Assembly (NCBI RefSeq): GCF_003337355.1
Contig: NZ_QPJW01000005.1
Span: 186,001 to 250,000, forward strand
Length of the DNA: 64,000 nucleotides
From: Fontibacillus phaseoli
GTDB taxonomy: Bacteria; Bacillota; Bacilli; Paenibacillales; Paenibacillaceae
Reading direction: 5' to 3'
Both the position numbers and the translations under genes were made by a program. The notes beneath the pieces were generated by a model, which had not been told where the DNA came from, did not search any database, and saw nothing but the letters and a program-made list of their open reading frames with translations. Every line of letters begins with the position of its first letter. The stretch's first letter is position 1. Below, one piece after another: positions 8,579 through 16,524 of this stretch.

Positions 8579-9379
8579 TCAAGAGAACAATCCAACGATC
8601 CATCCCCACAAATTCACCAGCATATCCCATAAAAAGAAGCGGACCTCCACCTCTTCCGGTTCTACCTGAACCGCATCGGATGCAACAGCCGTTCCGGCCC
8701 CCTGCTGCCCGGCAGCTGCCGGTTTCACCGAACCCTCACCGGAAGCTTTCGAATCTGCTGCTTGCTTCACCACAGAACCGCCCGAACTGCCCGATCCTTC
8801 CGACCCTCCCGCTTCTTCTGTCGCCTTTCCCTTGGTCCCCTTCTTTTGCAACGCATCACCGCTGCCTGCATCCACAAAGCACAATGGCGGGAACAATACG
8901 CACCACCAGTTTTTGCCCTTCCCTTCCCCCAGCGTGACGCGCAGCGCTTCATAATCGCCCGCCGGATAGACCGCGCCTCCGTACATTTTTGTCGGAAAAG
9001 GTACCACCGCGAGTTCCACCTTGTAGCTATACTCCTTGCCGCCACTTGCCAGCGTCTCGCCTACCTTATCCTCAATTTCCCCTAGATGATCCCGAATTAC
9101 GTGCCGGGCAGCCTCCAGACTTTGAGGATCCTCCAACTCCGCTACCCAGCCGTTCATTTGCTCTACCACCGCGTCACGGACACGGCGCTTAACAACCTGA
9201 TCCCCCGCCCCATCCGAATTGGCTAAAATCCGCAACCGGATCGATTCCTGCGGAATCAAGCCTTCCGCTGCTGCCGAATCTATTTTTTGCCCCTCCCAGG
9301 ACATCAATAATATCATCATACTAAAAAAAATAAGCGCTAACGTTCTACCCGTTCCCTTTCTATCCCCTCTCGACATCAT
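8579..9379 (-). CDS. spoIIR: Stage II sporulation protein R
   Basis: A signalling protein made in the forespore and secreted toward the mother cell, where it triggers SpoIIGA to cleave pro-sigma-E. The family core IRLRILANSDGAGDQVVKRRVRDAV follows an N-terminal hydrophobic segment (TLALIFFSMMILLMS) that serves as export signal. The C-terminal third holds a Ser/Gly/Ala-rich linker (about residues 170-235) and ends in a hydrophobic tail, longer than in B. subtilis. Twin ATGs at 9374-9379 have an AGGGAG site five bases upstream, so the start at 9379 is preferred over the ATG at 9397. The synteny with prfA/prmC and ywlC is conserved. Confidence 0.93.
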   Translation of the reverse strand: MMSRGDRKGTGRTLALIFFSMMILLMSWEGQKIDSAAAEGLIPQESIRLRILANSDGAGDQVVKRRVRDAVVEQMNGWVAELEDPQSLEAARHVIRDHLGEIEDKVGETLASGGKEYSYKVELAVVPFPTKMYGGAVYPAGDYEALRVTLGEGKGKNWWCVLFPPLCFVDAGSGDALQKKGTKGKATEEAGGSEGSGSSGGSVVKQAADSKASGEGSVKPAAAGQQGAGTAVASDAVQVEPEEVEVRFFLWDMLVNLWGWIVGLFS

Positions 9380-9412
9380 CGCTACTCCCTTCCCCATCCT
9401 CTGATGTCTATC

Positions 9413-9421
9413 AGTATGTCC
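9413..9421 (-). promoter_or_regulatory. Possible sigma-F -10 element of spoIIR
   Basis: The minus-strand string GGACATACT fits the GGnnAnAnT form of sigma-F -10 elements and sits about 35 bases before the spoIIR start. The -35 region is only weakly matched. spoIIR is sigma-F-dependent in B. subtilis; here that is inference. Confidence 0.4.
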
Positions 9422-9479
9422 GGTTAAGAGAGTCCTAAACCTATCATTCTAGTAAAAAATACTATATACACGATAGTAG

Positions 9480-9706
9480 GAAATGCGTGATATATGCGAT
9501 TAGTACGATCTATTCAGTTAATATCATAAGTATGGTATTTAGCGGTAAGTCCAGTGAATGCGGTGAAAGGAATGCATGTGATCATGCGAGGCCGCGGTAT
9601 ATCTGGTGATAACGATGCGTGTGGTCGCGCTATACGTGCGGCGGTGTATGCGGTGAAATGTGCATGTGGTCATGCTAGGTCTAGGGTGAATCTGGTGAAT
9701 GATAAC
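9480..9706. repeat. Degenerate tandem repeats of about 44 bp in an intergenic gap
   Basis: Three related copies start near 9571, 9614 and 9659, each with the core TGCRTGTGRTC followed by a Y/R-rich stretch. The first and third also share ATGCGGTGAAA before the core and ATCTGGTGA after it. A weaker fourth copy may lie near 9482. The gap 9380-10142 otherwise holds no convincing gene: short frames there lack ribosome sites and family features. Confidence 0.55.
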
Positions 9707-10096
9707 AGTCCCTCCACTTCCGCCAGTTTATTACGAATTTGAAAAAGAGGTAAAGATCAAGAAATGACGAAAGGTCAATATCTGTACTCTCCAAATGGAC
9801 AAAACATCAAAAAATGTCCACTCAAAAGGGGACAGTTAAGGTAATTCCTCCAGAATAGAACAAATTCAATATCTAGTATACAACTCTCAATTCAACCACT
9901 GTATACAGTGAAATCTCCTTGGTGAGCAATATATCTCTTTCGCAGAAAAGTGTCCACCTTTTGAAAGACATTTCGTCTATTTGTGCACATCGGCAGGACA
10001 TCCCCGGTAGAGATCCCATGGCACGATAAACACGGCAAAACGGGGACAAAAAACAGGGACAAATCCGAAATCCGCTATTGCAACGGATAACGCCAG

Positions 10097-10132
10097 CAAA
10101 AAAAACGGCGATTCCCAATGGAATCGTCGTTT
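10097..10132 (-). terminator. Rho-independent terminator of the rodA-like gene
   Basis: The minus-strand arms AACGACGATTCC and GGAATCGCCGTT pair around a 4-base loop, then a run of T follows. It starts about 10 bases after the stop. Confidence 0.9.
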
Positions 10133-10142
10133 CTGTTAATGG

Positions 10143-11336
10143 TTACCGGTTCTGCGACTTCAGTTTGGCGTAACGGGAAGCGGGCACCTGGTTGTGTTCT
10201 TCATCGATTTCATGTCCGTGAATCCGGATGCTCATCGCCAGTCCGACACAGGCCATGTTGATAAGGAGCGAGGTGCCGCCGTAACTGATAAACGGAAGCG
10301 TGATTCCGGTGAGGGGCATGAGACCGATAAACATCCCGATATTCTCGAATATCTGATAAAGGAACATCGCTACGATCCCTACGATCAAGAACGGTCCGCT
10401 TCGGTCCCGGCATTCCAGCGAGATCAGAATGAGCCTGTGAATCAGCACAAAATAGAGCAAGAGCAGCACCGAGCTCCCGAGAAAGCCGAATTCTTCGGCG
10501 ATCACCACGAAAATGGAATCGGAATAGGTCAGCGGAACGCGTTCCGACTGGACGGTCTCGCCTTTGAGGTAGCCTTCCCCGGTCATCCCGCCGGAGGCGA
10601 TGGCGAGCTTGGCGTTGCGCGTATGATAGATGGCCTTTTCCGTTGCTTTTTCCGGGACTAGCCAAGGATCGATCCGTTCAATCCAGTGTTCGCGTCCAAT
10701 GTCCTGAAAGAAGGCGTACACTTCATCATGATAAACCTTGTAGGCTGTAATTCCGCCAAAGACGGACCCGGCGAAAATCGCAAGCGCAATCAGGGCGTGC
10801 GTATATTTTATATTGCCGATCCAGAGCATGCCCGCCAAAATAACCAGATAGCTGAGGGCGTTGCCGAGGTCATTTTGCGCCATAACAATCAGAAACGGGA
10901 TAAACGTGAGCAGCAGAATCGGCACGACATCCCGCCAAAACGACAACCGCGGTTTCCGCTTCCGGAGCAGCATAAAGGCTAAGAACAAAATAAGCAACAG
11001 TTTGAAAAACTCCGCCGGCTGAAAGCTGACTTCCCCGGGTAAAGTGATCCATCCTGTGGCGTTATGGTACGTATTTCCGACAAACATAACAACGACGAGC
11101 AGCCCGACCCCGAACAAATAAATATAAAGGGCATACTTGACGAACAACCTGAAGTCGATCAGGGAAACGGCAAAAAATGCCGCAAACCCGAGCAGATAAT
11201 ATATGCCCATTCGTATATGATATCCGTGGTAAGCTGTATTCGAAGTGGCGCTGTAAAGCACCGCGATGCTGATTCCCATTAGGAGCAGCAGGATGAACAC
11301 GATCGTGTAGTCGATTTTTTTAAATTTGTTCAGCAT
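10143..11336 (-). CDS. FtsW/RodA/SpoVE-family SEDS protein
   Basis: A polytopic membrane protein of 397 residues with about ten helices. SEDS proteins are peptidoglycan glycosyltransferases that work with a class B penicillin-binding protein in elongation (RodA), division (FtsW) or spore cortex synthesis (SpoVE). Family blocks include FQPAEFFKLLLILFLA near residue 106, AQNDLGNAL, and the C-terminal MPLTGITLPFISYGGTSLL. The N-terminus KKIDYTIVFILLLL is RodA-like, so elongation or a sporulation-linked variant is the best guess. The ATG at 11336 follows GGAGG. It lies between spoIIR and prmC, where B. subtilis has no such gene. Confidence 0.9.
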   Translation of the reverse strand: MLNKFKKIDYTIVFILLLLMGISIAVLYSATSNTAYHGYHIRMGIYYLLGFAAFFAVSLIDFRLFVKYALYIYLFGVGLLVVVMFVGNTYHNATGWITLPGEVSFQPAEFFKLLLILFLAFMLLRKRKPRLSFWRDVVPILLLTFIPFLIVMAQNDLGNALSYLVILAGMLWIGNIKYTHALIALAIFAGSVFGGITAYKVYHDEVYAFFQDIGREHWIERIDPWLVPEKATEKAIYHTRNAKLAIASGGMTGEGYLKGETVQSERVPLTYSDSIFVVIAEEFGFLGSSVLLLLYFVLIHRLILISLECRDRSGPFLIVGIVAMFLYQIFENIGMFIGLMPLTGITLPFISYGGTSLLINMACVGLAMSIRIHGHEIDEEHNQVPASRYAKLKSQNR

Positions 11337-11546
11337 TACCCTGTCCTCCGCCCATCCTCATTATCCTGTTTCCCCAAGGAAGTTCGTCTCTACATGCTTG
11401 AGGCAAAAAACCTTCCCTTCCATTGTATAGGAATTCTCCCGTCCAAGTCTATTGGACGTTGACACCAGTCTTTTATACCCTCGTTTAAGGCGGAGTTATC
11501 CGTGATGTTGCTTCCCGTTACTTGCAACAGCAAATCCTCGCTGTTC

Positions 11547-11580
11547 CGAAAAACAGGCACCGCCCGGTTCAGGCGATGCC
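11547..11580 (-). terminator. Terminator overlapping the prmC stop
   Basis: On the minus strand GGCATCGCC and GGGCGGTGCC pair, with TGTTTTTC after. The 5' arm includes the last prmC codons. Confidence 0.75.
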
Positions 11581-12450
11581 AAGCACATGCCGGTCGATAC
11601 CGGCGAGATCCTTGATCGTGACGATTTCGCTCCAGCAGCCGGTACGGCGGAGCAACTCGGCGACATCGCCGGCCTGCCCCATGCCGAGCTCGAAGCCGAT
11701 CAAGCGGGGCGGCCGGAGCAGTAGAGGCAGCTGCGCCATCATGACGCGGTAGGGCGCGAGCCCGTCCGGCCCGCCGTCGAGCGCGCCGCGCGGCTCATAG
11801 TCGCGTACCTCCGGTTGAAGGTGCGCGATGGTCTCCGCCGGTATATACGGCGGATTGCTGACCACGATGTCCAGCGGCTCCCCCGCAAACGGTTCAAGCA
11901 GGTTCCCCTGCTTGAACGCCACGTCCAGGCCGAGCCGCCGGACATTTTCCTGCGCCACGTTCAGCGCCCCGGGCGAGATGTCACTCGCCGATATGCGCCA
12001 GGATGGGCGCAGGTGGGCCAGGGCGGCAGCGATCGCGCCGCTGCCGGTGCCGATGTCGGCGGCCGCAGGCACGCCGCCGGGCCACAGGCGATCGCCCGCC
12101 TGGACGATCGCCTCCACGAGCAGCTCCGTTTCCGGGCGGGGAATCAGCACATCCGGCGTGACCTTGAAGGTCAAGCCGTAAAAGCCCTGTTCCCCGATGA
12201 TATACTGCGCTGGCTCGCCCGCCGCTTTGCGGCGGATCACTGCCTCCCAGGCGGCTTGCCGCTCGCCCGGGAACGGATCGCGCAGCGCGGCCAAATATGC
12301 CGCGCCTTCCAAGCCCAAAACATGGCGGAGCAGTAGCTCCGCATTGGAATCCGGCTCTTGGACGCCGCGAGCCGCTAAAAAAGAAGAAGCCTCTTTACGG
12401 GCTTCCGAAATATTGAGCGCTCCAGATAATACATATCCGTTATCGTTCAA
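11569..12450 (-). CDS. prmC: Release factor glutamine methyltransferase
   Basis: Methylates the glutamine of the GGQ motif in RF1 and RF2 using S-adenosylmethionine, which speeds peptide release. The SAM-binding motif DIGTGSGAIAAALA is at about residues 132-145 and the substrate-binding NPPY at 199-202. The N-terminal helical domain is complete and the 293-residue length is normal. The start codon is TTG (12448-12450), 9 bases after AAAGGAG and only 4 bases after the prfA stop, so translation of the two genes is probably coupled. The prfA-prmC pair is a common bacterial operon in which enzyme and substrate are made together. Confidence 0.95.
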   Translation of the reverse strand: MNDNGYVLSGALNISEARKEASSFLAARGVQEPDSNAELLLRHVLGLEGAAYLAALRDPFPGERQAAWEAVIRRKAAGEPAQYIIGEQGFYGLTFKVTPDVLIPRPETELLVEAIVQAGDRLWPGGVPAAADIGTGSGAIAAALAHLRPSWRISASDISPGALNVAQENVRRLGLDVAFKQGNLLEPFAGEPLDIVVSNPPYIPAETIAHLQPEVRDYEPRGALDGGPDGLAPYRVMMAQLPLLLRPPRLIGFELGMGQAGDVAELLRRTGCWSEIVTIKDLAGIDRHVLGIA

Positions 12451-12454
12451 ACTA

Positions 12455-13522
12455 TTATTCTCCTTTATCCATCAAATCGGCCTGTTCCGCAATGGTCAGC
12501 GCTGAAACGATTTCCGCAATCTCTCCGTTCATCACCTGATCCAGCTTATGCAAAGTAAGTCCGATACGGTGATCGGTCACCCGGCTTTGCGGGAAGTTAT
12601 AGGTACGGATCCGCTCGCTGCGGTCCCCGGTGCCCACTTTGCTTTTCCGTTCGCCGGCGTACTTCGCTTCTTCCTCCTGGCGCATCATGTCCGAAATCCG
12701 GGCACGGAGCACCTGAAGGGCTTTCTCCTTATTGGAGTTTTGCGATTTGCCGTCCTGACAGGTCGCCACGATGCCCGTCGGGATATGCGTTACCCGAACA
12801 GCCGATTTCGTCGTGTTGACGGACTGACCGCCAGCACCGCTGGAACAGAACGTGTCGACGCGGATATCTTTGTCGAGAATTTCGATATCGACTTCCTCGG
12901 CCTCCGGCATGACCGCCACCGTTGAAGTCGACGTGTGAATCCGCCCGCCGGACTCCGTCGACGGAATCCGCTGCACGCGGTGCGCGCCGCTTTCGTACTT
13001 CATTTTGCTGTACGCGCCGCGTCCGTTGATCATGAAAATAACCTCTTTAAAGCCCCCGAGATCACTTTCATTGGCATCCATCACGTCCACTTTCCATCCT
13101 TGCGTATCCGCAAAACGGGTGTACATCCGGTACAGGTCGGCCGCAAACAGCGCCGCTTCGTCGCCACCGGCCGCGCCGCGGATTTCCACGATCACGTTTT
13201 TATCGTCATTCGGGTCCTTCGGAAGCAGCAGAATCCGGATTTTCTCCTCCAGTTCCTGCTGGCGTCCGGAAAGATCCTCAATTTCCAGCTTAACCATTTC
13301 GCGCATTTCATCGTCCAGCTTCTCCGCCTGCATCACCTTGGCGGCATCAAGCTCTTCCATGACCTGTTTGTATTCGGTGTACGCCTCATAAGCCGGCTGT
13401 AAATCCGATTGTTCTTTAGAATAATCCCGCAGCTTTTTGGTATCGTTCGCCACGTCGGGATCACAGAGCAGTTCGCTCAGCTTCTCGTAACGGTCGGCCA
13501 GGGATTGTAGTCGGTCCAACAA
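12455..13522 (-). CDS. prfA: Peptide chain release factor 1
   Basis: Recognises UAA and UAG stop codons on the ribosome and releases the finished peptide. The codon-reading PxT tripeptide is seen as PST (187-189) and the catalytic GGQ at 231-233 within [12 protein letters not shown]. The length of 355 residues is normal. The start is TTG at 13520-13522: the protein then opens MLDRLQSL as in relatives, and AGAGGTGA lies 7 bases upstream; no ATG fits. It heads a minus-strand group with prmC directly downstream, the family's usual partner. The divergent LysR gene lies about 210 bases away. Confidence 0.97.
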   Translation of the reverse strand: MLDRLQSLADRYEKLSELLCDPDVANDTKKLRDYSKEQSDLQPAYEAYTEYKQVMEELDAAKVMQAEKLDDEMREMVKLEIEDLSGRQQELEEKIRILLLPKDPNDDKNVIVEIRGAAGGDEAALFAADLYRMYTRFADTQGWKVDVMDANESDLGGFKEVIFMINGRGAYSKMKYESGAHRVQRIPSTESGGRIHTSTSTVAVMPEAEEVDIEILDKDIRVDTFCSSGAGGQSVNTTKSAVRVTHIPTGIVATCQDGKSQNSNKEKALQVLRARISDMMRQEEEAKYAGERKSKVGTGDRSERIRTYNFPQSRVTDHRIGLTLHKLDQVMNGEIAEIVSALTIAEQADLMDKGE

Positions 13523-13681
13523 GGGAAGTCACCTCTCTTATGACAATTTCCTCAGAAAAAAAATCGTCTATCCTCAATTAATAAAATTATAAGGTAAACG
13601 ACTTTTTATTATACCATGATAATTCCGTTTTGAACAGAGATACTTTCGTCAGCGGTTTTTAATGATTCTTTGTTGAAAATC

Positions 13682-13700
13682 ATGTAAAATAATCTAACAT
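13682..13700 (+). promoter_or_regulatory. Candidate LysR operator, copy 1 (before the LysR gene)
   Basis: A 19-bp site of the form ATGT-N11-ACAT, a T-N11-A LysR-type dyad. It ends 32 bases before the LysR start, which suits autoregulation. A second site of the same form, with the same last ten bases (AATCTAACAT), lies at 14692-14710. Confidence 0.6.
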
Positions 13701-13732
13701 CAAGTTTTCGCAAAAGCGAGGAGGGATCTTTC

Positions 13733-14677
13733 ATGGACATGCTGGATTTGAAAGTATTCATTGCCGTAGCCGAAAACGGAAGCATGCGTAAAGGCGCGCA
13801 AACGGTCGCCCTGACCCAACCCGCCGTCAGTTTGCGCATCGCCGGGCTGGAAAGCGAGCTGAACGCCCCGCTCTTCCTGCGCACCCGATCGGGCGCACTC
13901 CTGACGGAGGCGGGGCGCAAATTTTATTTTTACGCCCAATACGCCCTCAGTGCGCTCGAAGTGGGACAGCAAATAGTGCGGCAAACGGCGGCGCCTTCTC
14001 CTATGGATGGCCATTTGAGCATCGGTATCGTGGAGTCGCTGACCCATGTCATGCTGCCCGCCATCGTTCAAACGACGAAAAACCAAGACGCCATTTCCAC
14101 TTGGAAAATCAGCACCGGCGAATCTCTCGACCTCGCCTTGCGGGTCACCTCCGGCGAGCTGGACATCGCGTTCATCAACCATCTTTTCGCGCCTCTCCCC
14201 CATATGGCGACGGTCAAGCTGTTTGAAGAGCCCCTTGTCTTCATCGGGCCGAAACAGCCCGGTTTCCCCCGGTTCCGCAGCCTGTCCACTTACCTGCAGG
14301 AAGTGCCATTCATTCTATTAAAAAGACAGATGCCGCTGCGCGAATTGCTGGAGAACCGCTTGTTCGAACCGCTGCGCATGCACCCCCGCAAACTTATCGA
14401 GGTGGATACGTCTTCCCTGATCCGCCAGATGGTGGCCCAAGGCAGCGGTTGTTCCTTTTTGCCCGTTTCGTCCCTTTGGCCGGGCAATCATGAAGTGCCC
14501 ATCGAGCGCATTCCGCTTGACGAAGTCTGCCTGAAGCAAAAATTTTATTGTGCTTATCCCCTGCATCTCTCCGACCAACTGCAGCAATTCCTTCAACCCT
14601 TAAAAACCCAGATTCGAGAGCAAGTCCGTGATTTCCGCCGCAACGACATCTTCTATTCTGCCAGCGCAAAAAAATAG
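13733..14677 (+). CDS. LysR-family transcriptional regulator
   Basis: A 314-residue LysR-type regulator. The winged helix-turn-helix occupies the first 60 residues or so, with DLKVFIAVAENGSMRKGAQ leading into TQPAVSLRIAGLESEL. The rest is the periplasmic-binding-protein-like effector domain. The ATG at 13733 follows GAGGAGG by 8 bases. It lies directly before the ABC importer genes on the same strand. One candidate T-N11-A operator precedes it and another precedes the importer operon, so it most likely activates the importer and hydrolase genes in response to their substrate. The ligand is unknown. Confidence 0.92.
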   Translation: MDMLDLKVFIAVAENGSMRKGAQTVALTQPAVSLRIAGLESELNAPLFLRTRSGALLTEAGRKFYFYAQYALSALEVGQQIVRQTAAPSPMDGHLSIGIVESLTHVMLPAIVQTTKNQDAISTWKISTGESLDLALRVTSGELDIAFINHLFAPLPHMATVKLFEEPLVFIGPKQPGFPRFRSLSTYLQEVPFILLKRQMPLRELLENRLFEPLRMHPRKLIEVDTSSLIRQMVAQGSGCSFLPVSSLWPGNHEVPIERIPLDEVCLKQKFYCAYPLHLSDQLQQFLQPLKTQIREQVRDFRRNDIFYSASAKK

Positions 14678-14691
14678 AAAACAGTAGTTTT

Positions 14692-14710
14692 ATGTCACTA
14701 AATCTAACAT
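14692..14710 (+). promoter_or_regulatory. Candidate LysR operator, copy 2 (before the ABC operon)
   Basis: Again ATGT-N11-ACAT, 19 bp, lying just after the LysR stop and 67 bases before the ATPase start. It shares its last ten bases (AATCTAACAT) with the copy at 13682-13700. Confidence 0.6.
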
Positions 14711-14723
14711 ATGAATTACTTAT

Positions 14724-14773
14724 CACCTCCTTTGTGTGAGATATATTACTATCTACTTAACACAAAGGAGGTG
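14724..14773 (+). promoter_or_regulatory. Hairpin that sequesters the ribosome site of the ABC operon
   Basis: A perfect 14-bp inverted repeat: the left arm CACCTCCTTTGTGT (14724-14737) is complementary to ACACAAAGGAGGTG (14760-14773), with a 22-base loop. The right arm contains the AAAGGAGGTG ribosome site of the ATPase gene, whose ATG starts at 14777. If folded, the hairpin would hide the site from the ribosome. There is no T run, so it is unlikely to be a terminator. Confidence 0.7.
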
Positions 14774-14776
14774 GCA

Positions 14777-15577
14777 ATGATGAACGCTTATAAAATGGAG
14801 CTGGAAAACGTCAGCAAAACCTATCTCGGGGCTGACGGGAAGCCGGTTAACGCATTAGGACCGATTCATATGCAAATTCCGAATCACCGCTTTATCAGCA
14901 TCGTCGGTCCGAGCGGCTGCGGCAAATCCACATTGTTCAACATTATATCCGGCCTGGTGGAAACGTCCGAGGGAGCCATCTATGTCGGAGGCAACCGGGT
15001 TGACGGGCTCACCGGGATCACCGGGTATATGCTGCAAAAAGATTTACTCCTGCCCTGGCGCACCATTCTCGACAACGTCATACTCGGTCTTGAAATCGAG
15101 GGCGTCCCGAAAAAAGAGGCGAAAGCCAAAGCCTTGCCTCTTCTTTATAAATACGGGCTAAAAGGGTTCGAGCATCATTATCCCGCGCAGCTTTCCGGCG
15201 GAATGAGACAGCGGGCCGCCCTGCTTCGCACGATCATGTATGATCGCGAAATTATTTTGCTGGACGAGCCTTTCGGCGCGCTCGACGCACAGACACGGGC
15301 CATGATGCAGGAGTGGCTGCTCGATTTATGGGATGACTTCCAAAAGACGATTTTGTTCGTCACTCACGATATGGAGGAAGCCATCTATTTATCGGACGAG
15401 GTGTATATCATGACTTCCCGGCCAGGCACGATCAAGCGGCATTTGATGATCGACCTCCCTCGGCCGCGCAAGCCGCAAATTATCACTTCGCCACAATTCA
15501 TTGAGTTGAAGGAAGAAGCCCTGCGGACGCTTTCCGAAGAAACGATGCGCGCTTATCAACAGGAAGCCGCCGGATAA
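14777..15577 (+). CDS. ABC transporter ATP-binding protein (taurine/nitrate/sulfonate type)
   Basis: The ATPase of an importer of the SsuB/TauB/NrtD class. Visible motifs are Walker A GPSGCGKST, a Q-loop, signature LSGGMRQRAALLRT, Walker B IILLDEPFGALD and the switch histidine in FVTHDMEEA. From the ATG at 14777 the protein is 266 residues; the frame is open back to 14711 but only the internal ATG has a ribosome site (AAAGGAGGTG, 5 bases). The site lies inside a strong hairpin (14724-14773). It is the first gene of the ABC-hydrolase operon downstream of the LysR gene. Confidence 0.93.
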   Translation: MMNAYKMELENVSKTYLGADGKPVNALGPIHMQIPNHRFISIVGPSGCGKSTLFNIISGLVETSEGAIYVGGNRVDGLTGITGYMLQKDLLLPWRTILDNVILGLEIEGVPKKEAKAKALPLLYKYGLKGFEHHYPAQLSGGMRQRAALLRTIMYDREIILLDEPFGALDAQTRAMMQEWLLDLWDDFQKTILFVTHDMEEAIYLSDEVYIMTSRPGTIKRHLMIDLPRPRKPQIITSPQFIELKEEALRTLSEETMRAYQQEAAG

Positions 15578-15613
15578 AGCGGCGTGAACGGTAATCAGAA
15601 AGGAGTGAGCACA

Positions 15614-16480
15614 TTGTCCCATGAAGCTGAAGCGGTAGGCAGCCGCGGCGGAGGTCTAGCCGCCAGACGCCCGGCTCCCCGTCCCAAATCCAATTGGCTA
15701 AAGCATGAAATGGCTGTTCCCAAACCTTGGGCCGTGAATGCCGGCCGGTTTGCCCTATTTTTTATAATGCTGTTGCTCTGGGAAATCGGAGCCCGGACCG
15801 GGCTCATCAATTCGTTCTTTTGGAGCCAGCCAGTAGAAATCGCCCGCACCTGGTGGATCGGCGTACAAACCGGGGCCGTCTGGCAGGACACACTGTACAC
15901 GTTTCGTTCGACCGTCATAGGTTTTTTGCTGGGAACCTTGGGCGGCACCTTGCTTGGACTGTCCTTCTGGTGGTCCAAATACTATGCCCGGATTTGCGAG
16001 CCGTTCATCATCATGTTTGAGGCGATGCCAAAACTCGCCTTGGCTCCGATCATCGTCCTTGTGTTTGGGATCGGCATCGGCTCCAAGATCGCCATGGGTT
16101 TCGCGATTACCGTCGTGATCACCACGCTAACGACCTACAACGGCGTACGCAGCGTGGACAAGGATCTTGTGCGCATGGTTTACTCGCTCGGAGCGTCACG
16201 GATGCAAGTATTCCGCAAAGTGATCGTTCCGACGGCAATTCCGGCCATGATCTCCGCGCTGCGCATCAATATCGGACTCGCGCTGACCGGCGCTATCGTC
16301 GGAGAATATATCGGCTCGGAGCGCGGGCTTGGCCGGATGATCTTTTACGCCGGTCAAACCTACGAAATCAGCCTCATTTGGGCTAATATCTTTAATTTGT
16401 CCATCTTGTCCATGCTGTTGTACGTACTGATCGGCAAGCTGGAATCCATGCTGCTCAAAGGGTTTATGCATCAGAAATAA
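15614..16480 (+). CDS. ABC transporter permease (taurine/nitrate/sulfonate type)
   Basis: A membrane subunit of the SsuC/TauC class (BPD_transp_1 fold). After a charged N-terminal tail of about 40 residues there are six hydrophobic helices. The ATPase-coupling loop is present as YSLGASRMQVFRKVIVPTAIPAMISALR. The frame opens with GTG at 15584, but TTG at 15614 has an AGGAG site 8 bases upstream and is preferred (288 aa). It works with the ATPase just upstream (gap under 40 bases) and the binding lipoprotein just downstream. Confidence 0.92.
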   Translation: MSHEAEAVGSRGGGLAARRPAPRPKSNWLKHEMAVPKPWAVNAGRFALFFIMLLLWEIGARTGLINSFFWSQPVEIARTWWIGVQTGAVWQDTLYTFRSTVIGFLLGTLGGTLLGLSFWWSKYYARICEPFIIMFEAMPKLALAPIIVLVFGIGIGSKIAMGFAITVVITTLTTYNGVRSVDKDLVRMVYSLGASRMQVFRKVIVPTAIPAMISALRINIGLALTGAIVGEYIGSERGLGRMIFYAGQTYEISLIWANIFNLSILSMLLYVLIGKLESMLLKGFMHQK

Positions 16481-16524
16481 AGAAATCCATACAAAATAAA
16501 CAGGAGTTTGGGGAGGAAGCAGCC

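Noticed and set aside
9873-10118. 81-codon frame on the minus strand in the gap after spoIIR
   Set aside because: It has no ribosome site, no recognisable family and an odd residue mix; it overlaps the terminator hairpin of the rodA-like gene.
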